From Escallonia rubra (Eukaryota; Streptophyta; Magnoliopsida; Escalloniales; Escalloniaceae), in the NCBI GenBank assembly GCA_033065855.1, contig JAVXUO010001548.1:678596-742595 (forward strand): a stretch of 64,000 nt of DNA, in the 5' to 3' direction. Shown here piece by piece: positions 24,308-33,735 of this stretch (its first letter is position 1; each line of letters begins with the position of its first letter). The notes below the pieces were generated by a model that ran no database searches, was not told the origin of the DNA, and worked only from the letters and a program-made list of their open reading frames with translations. A program made the position numbers and the translations under genes.

Positions 24308-24970
24308 TTGTTATAATTAGCCCTAATTAGTTCTGATTAACCCTAATGAACCCAATTAACCCTAATTAGCTCTAGTTAGCCTAATTAGTCGTAATTAACC
24401 CTAAGAACCCAATTAACCCTAATTAGCTCTAATTAGCCCTAATCAACACTAATCAACCCAATTAAACCCTAATTAGCCCTAATTACTCCTAATTAACACT
24501 AATTAGCCCTAACATATCTTATCAAATCCTAATTAGATTAATTAAACCCTAACTAAACCCTGATGAACCCAACTAACCTTAATTGATTATAGTTAGTCTA
24601 ATTAGTCGTAAGTAACCCTAAGAACCCAATTAACCCTAATTAGGACTAATCAACATTAATCCGCACAATTAAACCCTAATTAGCTATAATTAGTCCTTCC
24701 CTAATTAGCTATAATTAGCCCAAAGTACTCCTAATTAACACTAATTAGCCCTAACATATCTTATTAAATCCTAATTAGATTAATTAAACCCCAAATCCTA
24801 ATTAACCCTAGTTAACCCTAATTAACCCCTGACACATCTCGAAGTAACCCTAATTAAACCTAATTACATACTAATGACTGGAAGTAGCCCTAATTACCCT
24901 ATTTAAACCTACCAACCCTAATTACCCTACTTAACCCTAGTACATCCTTAATTTATCCTAATAAGCCCTT
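24308..24970. repeat. Degenerate CCCTAATTA array
   Basis: About 660 bp made almost entirely of words such as CCCTAATTAGC, AACCCTAATTAA and CCCTAACATATC, with irregular spacing of about 10-13 bp. The core CCCTAA equals the plant telomere heptamer (CCCTAAA) less its last A, but the unit is longer and contains TTAG. Non-coding. It could be an interstitial telomere-like array or an expanded subterminal repeat of the CACTA element. Confidence 0.8.
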
Positions 24971-25231
24971 GTACATCCCATAATTAATTCATATTTCACA
25001 GAAATGGTTCAATTACTCGTTGTTATTAAACCCTGCATTACGAACATTCGTTGTTATTTTACGAAGTCTATTGACAACGAGTTGGTTCAATTCGTTGCCA
25101 ATGAATTCTAATTAAAATGGAATTGGTAACATATGTAACGATATTTCTGCAATTTTGATATTTCAGAAAGATTCTTGCATATGTTACCAATTTCTGAATG
25201 AATGCATGCATGCATAAAAACCCTTAGTTCC

Positions 25232-25282
25232 CGTTCAAAGGTACTCATTACAAAGTAATGCTTTGTAATGAGCCTTTGAATG
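25232..25282. repeat. Near-perfect hairpin
   Basis: CGTTCAAAGG and TCATTACAAAG pair with CTTTGTAATGA and CCTTTGAATG across a 5-base loop TAATG. The stem has one internal asymmetry (TAC opposite G) and one wobble. It lies 430 bp upstream of the CACTA transposase start. Confidence 0.8.
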
Positions 25283-25406
25283 TCCAGTTTGGATAATTTG
25301 GAAAAGCTAAGTGTTTATAAAACAGTGTATTGACTCGTGCTCTGTGTTCTATGTCATGGATATTTGGTACACGTTCTCATGTGTTTCTCTGGGTGCATAC
25401 ATATCT

Positions 25407-25463
25407 GGTGTTCTAACGTCCGTTAAATCTTTCAAGGCAAGATTAGATGAATGTTAGAACACC
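25407..25463. repeat. Inverted repeat GGTGTTCTAAC
   Basis: Perfect 11-bp arms (25407-25417 and 25453-25463) separated by 35 bp whose inner parts pair weakly. It lies between the first hairpin and the transposase start. Confidence 0.75.
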
Positions 25464-25714
25464 TAATCGATGTCGTGTACTTGGAGAAATGCGGGGAGAT
25501 GCTGCCGAATTTTTCGCAGACATATGACTAAGCACGAGTTGGTAACTATTTTATAAACATATGCTTTTTTGAATGAGATATGACCACTACCTATTAGAGA
25601 ACGGAGAGGATATATATAGACATGTTGTCACATGCATGCATTCATATTTACATCGACCCTACCTAATTATTGGTCATAATTGAAGGTGGTATATAGTACG
25701 TTATCTCAGTCGTC

Positions 25715-26545
25715 ATGTCAGTCGACCGAAGTTGGATGAAAAGGAAGAATGCTGATGATTTTGAGGATCGCGTTGACGAATATCTAGACTTCGCTTTCGC
25801 ACATCATGCACATGTTGACTTTGATAAGATAAGTGTCTGTGCGGTAAATATGAGTTGCTGCATTGTAGAAAAAGATTTGTAGTAAAATGGCATCTTCGTC
25901 GGTATAGTTTTATAGGTGGATACACAAGGTGGACGCAGCACGGGGAAATGATAGTATTGTCATCCAACCCAGCTAGTCAAGTTGAAGTTAGGAAGGAGGC
26001 ACGGTATGATTATCGAGATATGATTATGGATGTTGGGCATGCTAATGTTGACTGTGGTGACGATCACGGTGACGACAGTCCCTAACAGCCGAACGAAGGG
26101 GCTCATCAATTTTATGAGTTGTTGAGAGACGTGGAAGAGCGATTGTGGGATGGAGCTCCAAAACACACACGGTTGTCTGCAGTTAGTAGGTTATTACAGT
26201 TGAAATCAGATAACGGGCTGAGTAAGATAGGATTTAACGAGTTTGTTACTTTAATCAAAGAAATTTTGCCTGAAAGTGAAAAGCTACTCCCGTCGTACTA
26301 TAATGCGAAGAAGATGATGAGGAAACTTGGGTTGAGCTATGAGCGGATATATGCGTGCAATAACGATTGTGTATTGTTTTGGAAAGTGAATAAGGACTTG
26401 ACACGGTGTCCAGTAAGTGATCATTCGAGGTACAAACCAGAAAAATGGAAGAAGAAAAACATTGCATGGAAGGTATTGCGATATTTTCCAGTTACACCAA
26501 GACTTCAAAGAATGTACTACTCCTCCACTACGACTGAACATATGA
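25715..26545 (+). pseudogene. CACTA TNP2-type transposase, N-terminal fragment
   Basis: The start MSVDRSWMKRKNADDFEDRV opens a transposase-associated domain (about 75 residues). The zinc-type CxCG and W..HGE elements read on in another frame after a +1 shift near 25832. There is an in-frame stop at 26083. From 26104 the TNP2 core is clear: FYELLRDVEERLWDG, RLSAVSRLLQLKSDNG, LPSYYNAKKMMRKLGL, CNNDCVLFWK and RYFPVTPRLQRMY. Homology ends near 26545 and the open frame runs on into unrelated LTR sequence to 26778. Full TNP2 proteins are several times longer, so this is a dead fragment. In life it would cut and join CACTA ends in the nucleus. Confidence 0.88.
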
Positions 26546-27720
26546 GGGCTCACTGTGAGGTAGTGGGTATCGCCATGATGGGTTCTGTTGGATGTATGTG
26601 TGATCGTGTAACCTGTGAGAATTGGTTTAATGGGTCTGCCGCGAGTTTAGTCTGTGGGTTGTTGATGCATTGGTTTGGGAGTGCCATAGTGATGCATGCA
26701 GGAGCTCTGAAGGAAATACAATTCAAATCGCCATTATGTGCTCATAGACTTGTGTATAGGGGCTTAGAGAGAGAGTGAGTACAGCCATGTGCGTGCGTGC
26801 TTTGTGGGTGTTGTGTGCCTTATGCGTGCCTGTGTGCGTGTGTTTGCATGTGTTGTGTGTGTGTAAAGTGAGTGTGTGTGTAGATGTGTTGTGTGGGTGT
26901 ATATATAAGAGTATGTATGGTGCGTTGAATAAAAGAGAAGAGACAAATAGAAAGACCCACTGCCGTGAGGTAGTGGGTGTGGGACGAATGTGTGTGTGAT
27001 TGTGGAGTGTGGGTGGGTGTTTAATCAGTGCGTGAGTCTGTGCCTGCTGTGTGTGTGTATTTTATGTGTGTGGGTATTGTGTTTGTAAAGGTGTGTGTGA
27101 GAGTGCATGTGTGTGAGTATGTTATCCAAGAAAGGGAGCTACTGCTGTGAGGCAGTAGCTGTGAAGAATGGTGAAAGTTTTGTATAATTGCATGTGTTGT
27201 AAGGTGCGTGTATAGAGAATGTGTTTTTTTTTTTTTGTGCAAAAAAGGCTGGACCGTAAGACTCTAATCCAACCGGCTGGGAGTATTGCGCCTCGGGAAC
27301 CTACAAGGCCGCCACATACATCTGAACCCCCGATTCCCCCACCTATGTCGGGGCCGAAGCGCACAAGGACCCGTGTGTGGAGCACAAGCAGGACGAGGAC
27401 GTAAATTTACCATCAACAAGTGCGGCGGGCAGGATTCGAACCCAGGTGGGAAACCTGGATTGGGATCCTGGGGACCGCTGAACCAACCCTTGTTGGCGTA
27501 TAGAGAATGTGTTGATGCGTGCAAGTGCGTAAGTGGTGAGTGTGTGCAGTGGGTATAAGGAGTGGGAAAAGGGGATGGCATGTATATGAGTTATTCTGGA
27601 AAAGAATTATGTGCACGGAGAAAAAAGGAAGAGGAAGAAAGGAAATACATCTCGGGTAACGGGTTGGCGTTAAGTTCGGCACGTGCATATGCTAGTGCAC
27701 ACTTATTGTTAGTATGTGAA
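26546..27720 (+). repeat. G/T-rich Gypsy LTR part with palindromes
   Basis: Strongly G/T-biased on the plus strand (26775-27110). Palindromes include ACCCACTGC/GTAGTGGGT around CGTGAG at 26955-26978 and a perfect AGCTACTGC/GCAGTAGCT around TGTGAG at 27137-27160. This continues the LTR interrupted at 21836. A SINE lies inside at 27226-27497. Confidence 0.55.
27226..27497 (-). mobile_element. tRNA-derived SINE, whole, with 16-bp flanking repeats
   Basis: Read on the minus strand it has a pol III A box TGGTTCAGCGG (27475-27485) and B box GGTTCGAATCC (27432-27442), both matching consensus and separated by 32 bp. It ends in an A-run (T-run at 27226-27236 on the plus strand). It is flanked by a perfect GTATAGAGAATGTGTT at 27210-27225 and 27498-27513. 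About 272 bp long. The intact duplication and promoter boxes point to a recent insertion. It has no coding capacity; SINEs depend on LINE enzymes. Confidence 0.93.
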
Positions 27721-29157
27721 ATTTTATATTATAATACCTTAGGCTATATTAGAATTTCTAGTAAAATTTCATAATTAATCTTCTGAAATCATATGTATTT
27801 TTAGTATTTTCTATAAGTTTAGATTTCTAAAATCTTTTGGAGTCTATAAACTCGTGAAACTTTTCTGGAAAACTTAGAGTAGTTTTTTTATAGTATAATA
27901 AAGACTCAGTATAAATTTGGTGATTTGTAGAGTTGATTTTCTATAATTTCCGTATCGCATTGCTTTTAGCAAAATGAATAATTAAAAACTAATTTTAATA
28001 CCTTTTAATTTATGATTTAAATTTCTATAATTTTTATACATATTTCAAAGCAGTTACGAAAATTATGGGACTTTATTTTCACCTAGAAACAATTATGGCT
28101 ATTTATGGGGTTTTATTGCATTTAAAGAAATTATTTTAATTCAAAAATATTCAAAATTTCAGAAAATTCATATTTTGACTTTTTATAATGTTTTAAGCTA
28201 TAACAGTGTTTTGCTATAATTTAATAGGTATTTGGAGTATTCATTACGCATTAAAGAGTGTATAGAGATTTCAGTTAAGTTAGCCGTGGGCAGAACCGCT
28301 TTGAGTTGCGCGATTTCGGAGTTAGAAGTGACCAAGTGGTGGGTAGTTGATATTAAGTTTATAATAATGTATAAATTGTGTTCTAACCAATGGATTGTCA
28401 ATCTAGGTTTATTAAGTGAATCTTGATCGAGGTTGCGTAGCATTGTATAGCTTGGACCGAAATAAGGATTTCTCTCCGAACCCTACTCGTCATTCTGAAT
28501 CCATATGTTTTAATCCTAATTGTTTCGCAAGATTTATTGAAATATTTTTTTATAATTTTTTCTGAAAGTATTTGGATTTTTGCCAGTGAAACCCTAACTT
28601 GAACCTTAAGCGAACGTTTTGAATTCTTTGTTTATTCTCATCTATTTTATTGATTCAATTATCGTAAAATATTTTGAATTCTGTTTATTGCTTCTCAATG
28701 TTGTCATGAGTTAGTAATATGAGAGTTATAAGGATGGTCTGTTGGTTGAGTTAAACTAGTACCTAAATGGACTAGTCAGTGTACATATGCATATGTAAAG
28801 CGTATCGAGCACTACTGGGGTGGTTTTGCTACAGCGTACTACTCATGTTCAATGTTTCCTATTTATGTTTTATTACACCTGAAGTGTTTTGAAATGATTA
28901 TTGATTTAAGGGATTGAGTTGATACTCATCCCTATGTTTATATTGAAATGTAGTGATTTTATTTGAAAACCCCTTTAAAATTATCACCTGATTCTAAGAG
29001 TTGTTATTTGGTTTAAATGTAAAACCGTCCGAATCGTTTTTGTTGTTTAATTCTTTGATAGACCTTATTGGGCTCTCGAAAGTTCACTCTCTTTTGACTT
29101 ACTTTCTGCAGGTCAGATTACTAGAAACTGGACTAGAGGCAAGCAAGCTAGTGATTT

Positions 29158-29268
29158 TTGTTTTTTTTTTTGGAATTTTGTTAGAACTGCAATTCATATA
29201 TAATCCACCAGTATGGGGAATCGAACTCAGAACCTCGAGGTCACTCCTCGAGGCTGCCCCTTGGGGTT
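29158..29268 (-). mobile_element. Short tRNA-derived SINE (111 bp) with 15-bp flanking repeats
   Basis: Minus strand: a B box AGTTCGATTCC (29217-29227) and a 3' A-run, but no convincing A box, so the head may be shortened. Flanked by perfect GCAAGCTAGTGATTT at 29143-29157 and 29269-29283. It lies in the Gypsy LTR near its 3' end. It differs in sequence from the SINE at 27.3 kb, so it is a second family. Confidence 0.85.
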
Positions 29269-29512
29269 GCAAGCTAGTGATTTAAGTTACTCTATTTTCC
29301 ACTATTCACCCCTGCGTGGGTGAATAATATTATTTAGAATTGTCTTAGACTTAGATTTGGTATTACAATTATGACAGTTGATTGAGTGTATGGTTTGATT
29401 GACGATTAGTTGCTCTAACTGTTTGCGGTGTTATTTGGTTAAGTTTTGAGGATACTATTGTCTTAGCGTAAGTGATCGAGCAAGTGTTAAAGTTTCGAAA
29501 ATTTCGAGATGT

Positions 29513-29946
29513 TACACCTTGGATCATGGATGATGCAGTCTCGCGGGGCATGTCTAGAAAAGCGGTTGGGTCTAATTGGAATGACATGAGGGCTTTTGGA
29601 AAAAAGTTCAATATTACACCATGTTGTATGATTCATAGCCCGGGCGACTTTGTCGATTTTCGTTTCGATATGAGTCATGAATACATAACATATGAGAAGT
29701 TTAACACAGCTCATTATGAGGGATTTAAGAGTGTTTAATCTGGTGTAGTTGAACTATCTGGGGTACATACGAGATTTTTCGGAGTGATGTATTGTGTTAG
29801 TTTGGTAATAACTTAATACAATATTCATCAACTGGACATCCTTTTTCGTAGGTCGCACGTTCCATTTCCTGTATGAGGAGATGAGTGGACAAGAGATAAT
29901 GAGGGACTGCACGATTTATTTGCCCTGTGTGTGGGCGAATGAGAGC
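29513..29946. other. Unresolved stretch between Gypsy LTR end and Copia 3' LTR
   Basis: Holds an 88-codon open frame (29472-29738) that begins inside the LTR; I recognise no domain in it. It should be remaining Copia interior or another inserted fragment, but I see no diagnostic motif. Confidence 0.3.
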
Positions 29947-31499
29947 TGTTAATAAATTTGGGTCAGTGGACCCAATATCCGCCTACTAACAAATAATGTG
30001 AATTTGTTAGTCTAAATTATTACAGTTAATTAGAGGATATTTAAGTATTTGAGATAAATACAATATTTATCTTATAGGTGTTTGAGATAAATATATCTTT
30101 ATCTCACTACCAAAAAAAAGGGTTTCGGCGACGCTTAATTTCCGACGCTTAAAGAAATGTCATAAATTAGTTATAATTTGCGACACTTCTTTCGTAATGT
30201 CGGATAATTTACGACACAAGTACTAACGTGCCACAAAGTTTTTGACATTTTAATACATGCCACTTTGTAAGTGTCGCTTTACTCATTCGCGACACTAAAT
30301 AAACGTCATTTACTAACATGTCGCTTAATAGCGACGCTTAAAGTAAAATGCTGTAAATCTTAGACGCTAAACGACGCCGTTTTACTATTTCTATCGTTTC
30401 ATCTTTACATGAAAAACGTCGAGAACCAAAAAAATTCAGTGGGAAACTGGCGCGCCAAACTTTTCGTCCTGTTCATCTTCTCCAAACTCTGTCCCCAAAT
30501 CGCCTTCCTCTCTCTCTCTCTCCCCAAATCGCCTCTCTCTCTCTCTCCCCTTATCGCTGTTGATCAATTTGCCTCCCCCCAAAATGAGCCTAAAATTTTT
30601 GTAACAGATTCTGGCCTCCGATGGTCTCTTCTTGGCTGTTGAAGACCGCCACCGCCCAAATCCCCTTTTCTTCCCTAATCGCGCGATCTTGCCGCTTTCT
30701 CTCTGTCTCTCTCGCAAGTACATATTTCTTGGTCTCAATTCGTTGTAGATGCTTGGACGGTGACAGGTATGTGAAGGTTCACCACCGTCTCTTCATTTTC
30801 GTTATAGCAATTTTTGATGTCTTGCGTTCATTGCGTTTAATATCTTGCCAGCATGTATTGTGTACCTAATCTTACTTGATGTGATCTTTTGTGTTCCTTA
30901 ATTCGTGCCTCATGTTGCTGGTTTTGTGCGTGATATATTATATGTGATATTGTGGCATTCAATTTCGGGAAATTTCATGTCAACAATATGGACTATCGTG
31001 GAAAGAATGAAATCAGTTGTTCTTGATTGACACGTTGTTGTAGGATGTAAGTGTTTTGATGCTTCAGCGGTGTGGTGCAGGGCCTTGTTTGAATTCTATT
31101 GCATCTTTGACAAAATTAAAAGAAAGGAAATCATATATTCAGGCATGCTAATGTTGTCACAAATTATGGAATAAATGTGCGAAGAGGTTAGGATGTCAAT
31201 TATTTTTTAATTCTTGTCGGTTGTTTAGTCTAGATGAAGAGATGTTAGTTGGGGTTTCTCTGCTCTTGGTATTCTCAGTTTGTAGAATATTGAACAACCA
31301 TCAATTTAGTAGTTTAAATTACAAAATGCATTGGTCGACACATTTACGTCATGATTTAGTCGACATATTGTAGCAATTTAATAGTTTGGCTGATTAGTAA
31401 TGGGGTGAACTTAATGACTGTCCAAAGCAGTTAATAGCAATCCCTGTTCCCCCACCTTGGCTGAACCCAAAGATGAAATGACCTTTCTTTTGGAGCTGA

Positions 31500-31780
31500 T
31501 GTTCTCTTTTCAGTAGAAGTCATAGGTAGTGGAAATGCATACTGAAATCAGCATCGTTTATGACAATTAAGGCAGTGTTATGCCAATGCCATGGGCTGAA
31601 TAGTTTTTTGATGCAACTCACAACAAAACAAGATTTTGTGTTCTCTACTTTGATCTTAGTCTTTTCCTCTGTTCTGTCCTTCAAGTTCCAGCTAGAATCA
31701 GCTCTCGCGTCACTGAAACTTGCATTCAAGTCTTCGATCACATCGAGCTTCCTCCCATTTCTCGGGAATTGATTTACCTG
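31500..31780 (-). other. Coding-like fragment inside the CACTA element
   Basis: The minus-strand frame 31741-31520 reads MIEDLNASFSDARADSSWNL and on, with an open upstream extension toward 31780. Its composition looks more gene-like than its surroundings. I do not recognise the family. It may be captured host exon sequence, or chance. Confidence 0.3.
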
Positions 31781-32361
31781 TAATCAAAACTGAATAATTC
31801 TCTTTCTTTTTCCCCTGCAAATTGACATGATTAAAAGTGTAAAGTAGCATATATACTACATTAGTTTTAACTTAGCCGGCCTCAACTTAATGTATAATCG
31901 TCTTGACTATTGTTCACCAGTGAGTTCTAGTTTTAATGATAGTTCCCCCATCCTTCACGCGGTACCACATATTTTCTACCATATTTATAATTAAAGGTAC
32001 TTATCGTTAAAAGGTTTTGTCGTCATTACTATAGTTTATAATGTCATCTTTCTTTAATGATGGATAAGTCGCAACGAATTTATAAAACAGAAGATTAAGA
32101 GTCCTTCCTCCCAATTAGCTTATATATGTTTTGGTGCTCATTTAATACCCAAGTAGACAGGGACCTTATGCAGGGCCGCTTGTGACCATGGAACCCCTGG
32201 ATATTTGGATGTTTATTTTAATTTGTGTGATGTTTTTCTTGTATTCATATATATTAGATGAATCTAAACTTCTTTTAATTTTTTACATGCAAACTTATTG
32301 CAGTAGAAACGTTGCTATTGCATTCATATATATTACATGAATCTAAACAACACTTGTTGTC

Positions 32362-32620
32362 TTGATGTCGTACGGCTGTGTGGGTATGTGTGCGTGTGGC
32401 TGTGGCTATTGTGCGGCAGAACGATGTGTGTGCGTGGCTGTGTGGTGGTGGTGTGTGCGCGCTGTTTGTGCAGATTTGTGTGTGTTTTCGTGGTGTGGCT
32501 CTGAGGTGCGTATGCGTGAGCGGCTGTTTAGGCAGCAGGGTGGTGTGTATGCATTTTTGCTGGTGCGGCTATGTGATTTATGCGCATGATATAACTTCCA
32601 TTTGGTTATAACGTGAGCGG
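32362..32620 (+). repeat. G/T-rich low-complexity block
   Basis: Runs of TGTGTG, GGCTGTG and GTGGTG on the plus strand give open frames on both strands (including a 147-codon minus-strand frame) that are composition artefacts. Similar G/T-rich DNA occurs in the Gypsy LTR parts at 8.0-8.6, 10.6-11.3 and 26.8-27.1 kb. Confidence 0.6.
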
Positions 32621-32700
32621 CTAATATAAGCAATGGAAGAAATAGGGTGGTGAGAATGTTGCTTCCAACAAAAAGAATGTGCGCATCAAAGGACGGTACC

Positions 32701-32862
32701 TTATTAGACAAAAAAGGACAGACTACACTGCATATGGCTGTAAAAGGGTTAGCTGTGAGGTGGTAAAATTGTTGCTGAAGGGATGATGCAGCTATTGTGA
32801 TGCTGCCAGACAAGTTTGGCAACACAGCATTGCATATAGCCACCAGCAAGAAGCGAGCTGAG
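32701..32862 (+). pseudogene. Ankyrin-repeat gene fragment (ITN1-like), captured
   Basis: Three short stretches in changing frames match ankyrin repeats of the plant ITN1 (At3g12360) type: DKKGQTTLHMAVKG at about 32706, EVVKLLLK at about 32757, and AAIVMLPDKFGNTALHIATS followed by KKRAE at about 32788-32862. The match ends exactly at GAG|GTAATA, a splice-donor sequence, which suggests a genomic (not cDNA) copy that kept an exon edge. Two frame changes disable it. Intact relatives are membrane proteins with N-terminal ankyrin repeats and a C-terminal PGG domain; neither the rest of the repeats nor PGG was seen nearby. It sits inside the 5.2-kb CACTA element, so capture by the transposon is the likely origin. 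Confidence 0.8.
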
Positions 32863-33525
32863 GTAATATTTGGGTGCTAACTTATGTCCTTGAACCTCAA
32901 TCTATTCCGACTTAAGAAGATATTGCAAAATTTGTGTGTCAGCAATAAAGTTTCAAACCGTCACTTCTATGATGAGCTTACCGAAGTTATGCCTAATCAC
33001 CTATGCATAGGAGAATACATGTGTACTGACAGAAATATGGCGTGATACTTAAGAATATATGTAGTTGCTGTGTTCGTTAGTATACAGACACACGTTTTGT
33101 TTATTGGCATAAGCTTTAGACATAAATAAAAGTTCTTAATTCACCTTAAGTACTTAGGGAGGGTGTCCACATGCTCTGATGCTTCTCCGTGTCTTGTTAA
33201 ATGCAAGGGGATGGATCTAAGTCCTTTTAAGTTTTCAAACTTTGTGCAGAACGCTAAGAAGATTTTTCTAGAAACATATACGTGTAAACCACTAAATAAG
33301 CATCTTCTGCAACAACCTCCAATGAAACTTAGAATTGGTGCTTATGCATGATTCTAATAGGCGTAATTGCGTATTGTTTCAGCTCTCTCTCGTTGTCTTT
33401 TCCTTGAAAAGAACTGTGTGGGTTCTAATTTATAGACCTGTACCGCAATTCAGTAAAGGGTTCAAGTCTCTCTCCTGGCCAGTGGGCTATAGTTAAAAAG
33501 CTTGATATACAAACCAATGTGACAC

Positions 33526-33735
33526 TTGGAAAATGGAGCAGTCATGAGTTGGCAGTACAGGAACTGGAGGCAACAATATGGCAATGGAAAATGGAGCGAT
33601 GTCATGAATTTTCCAATACAGGAAATGGAGGCTGAAGCGATCAAGAAGCCATTGATAATGCCTCCAAGTATTCTACCTAATAAGCATCTTGAACCTTACC
33701 GGTATGTTCCCACACAAGGTAGCTCTTCTAAGTAG
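33526..33735 (+). other. Coding-like fragment inside the CACTA element
   Basis: A 69-codon frame ends with MNFPIQEMEAEAIKKPLIMP and on to LEPYRYVPTQGSSSK. The reading has normal residue variety, unlike nearby low-complexity frames. I do not recognise the family. It may be a further captured exon; no splice sites were assigned. Confidence 0.3.

Larger units (their letters stand above)
21836..26545 (+). mobile_element. CACTA (En/Spm) element, left end to transposase fragment
   Basis: It starts CACTACAAGAAAA at 21836 inside the Gypsy LTR. Dense subterminal repeats of GCGACGG/CCGTCGC follow (21860-22170), the usual layout of CACTA ends. Transposase sequence of the TNP2 kind appears at 25715-26545. 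No right-hand inverted end was found: sequence related to the LTR begins near 26546, so the right end seems lost. A second Copia fragment (22840-23600), a MITE (23805-24047) and a CCCTAATTA-like array lie inside. Whether left end and transposase belong to one original copy is inferred. Confidence 0.6.
19280..29512 (+). mobile_element. Gypsy (Del/Tekay-like) derivative with nested insertions
   Basis: An LTR part (19280-20634, ending GGGATGTTACA) is followed by GGTATCAGAAC, a primer-site match. After only about 440 bp comes the phrase TTTCGAGGACGAAATTTTTA and a purine tract, typical of the 3' end of Del/Tekay pol. An LTR starting TGTAATATCCCG opens at 21078 and resumes after insertions to end near 29512 with GAGATGTTACA. 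The stretches 19.3-20.6 kb and 28.1-29.5 kb align block by block. Insertions into it include CACTA sequence from 21836 and two SINEs. Fossil; the coding region is essentially absent. Confidence 0.7.

Noticed and set aside
24308-24970. CRISPR-like or true telomere array
   Set aside because: Spacing is irregular, there are no spacers, and the unit is not the exact telomere heptamer.
26119-26778. 219-codon frame as a host gene
   Set aside because: Its first two thirds are TNP2 transposase and the rest is LTR sequence.
27412-27500. tRNA gene suggested by perfect A and B boxes
   Set aside because: The boxes belong to a SINE: there is no cloverleaf, an A-run tail is present, and perfect 16-bp flanking duplications surround it.
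32406-32849. 147-codon minus-strand open frame
   Set aside because: It runs antisense across a G/T-rich block and the captured ankyrin fragment. The sense-strand ankyrin match is the real signal.
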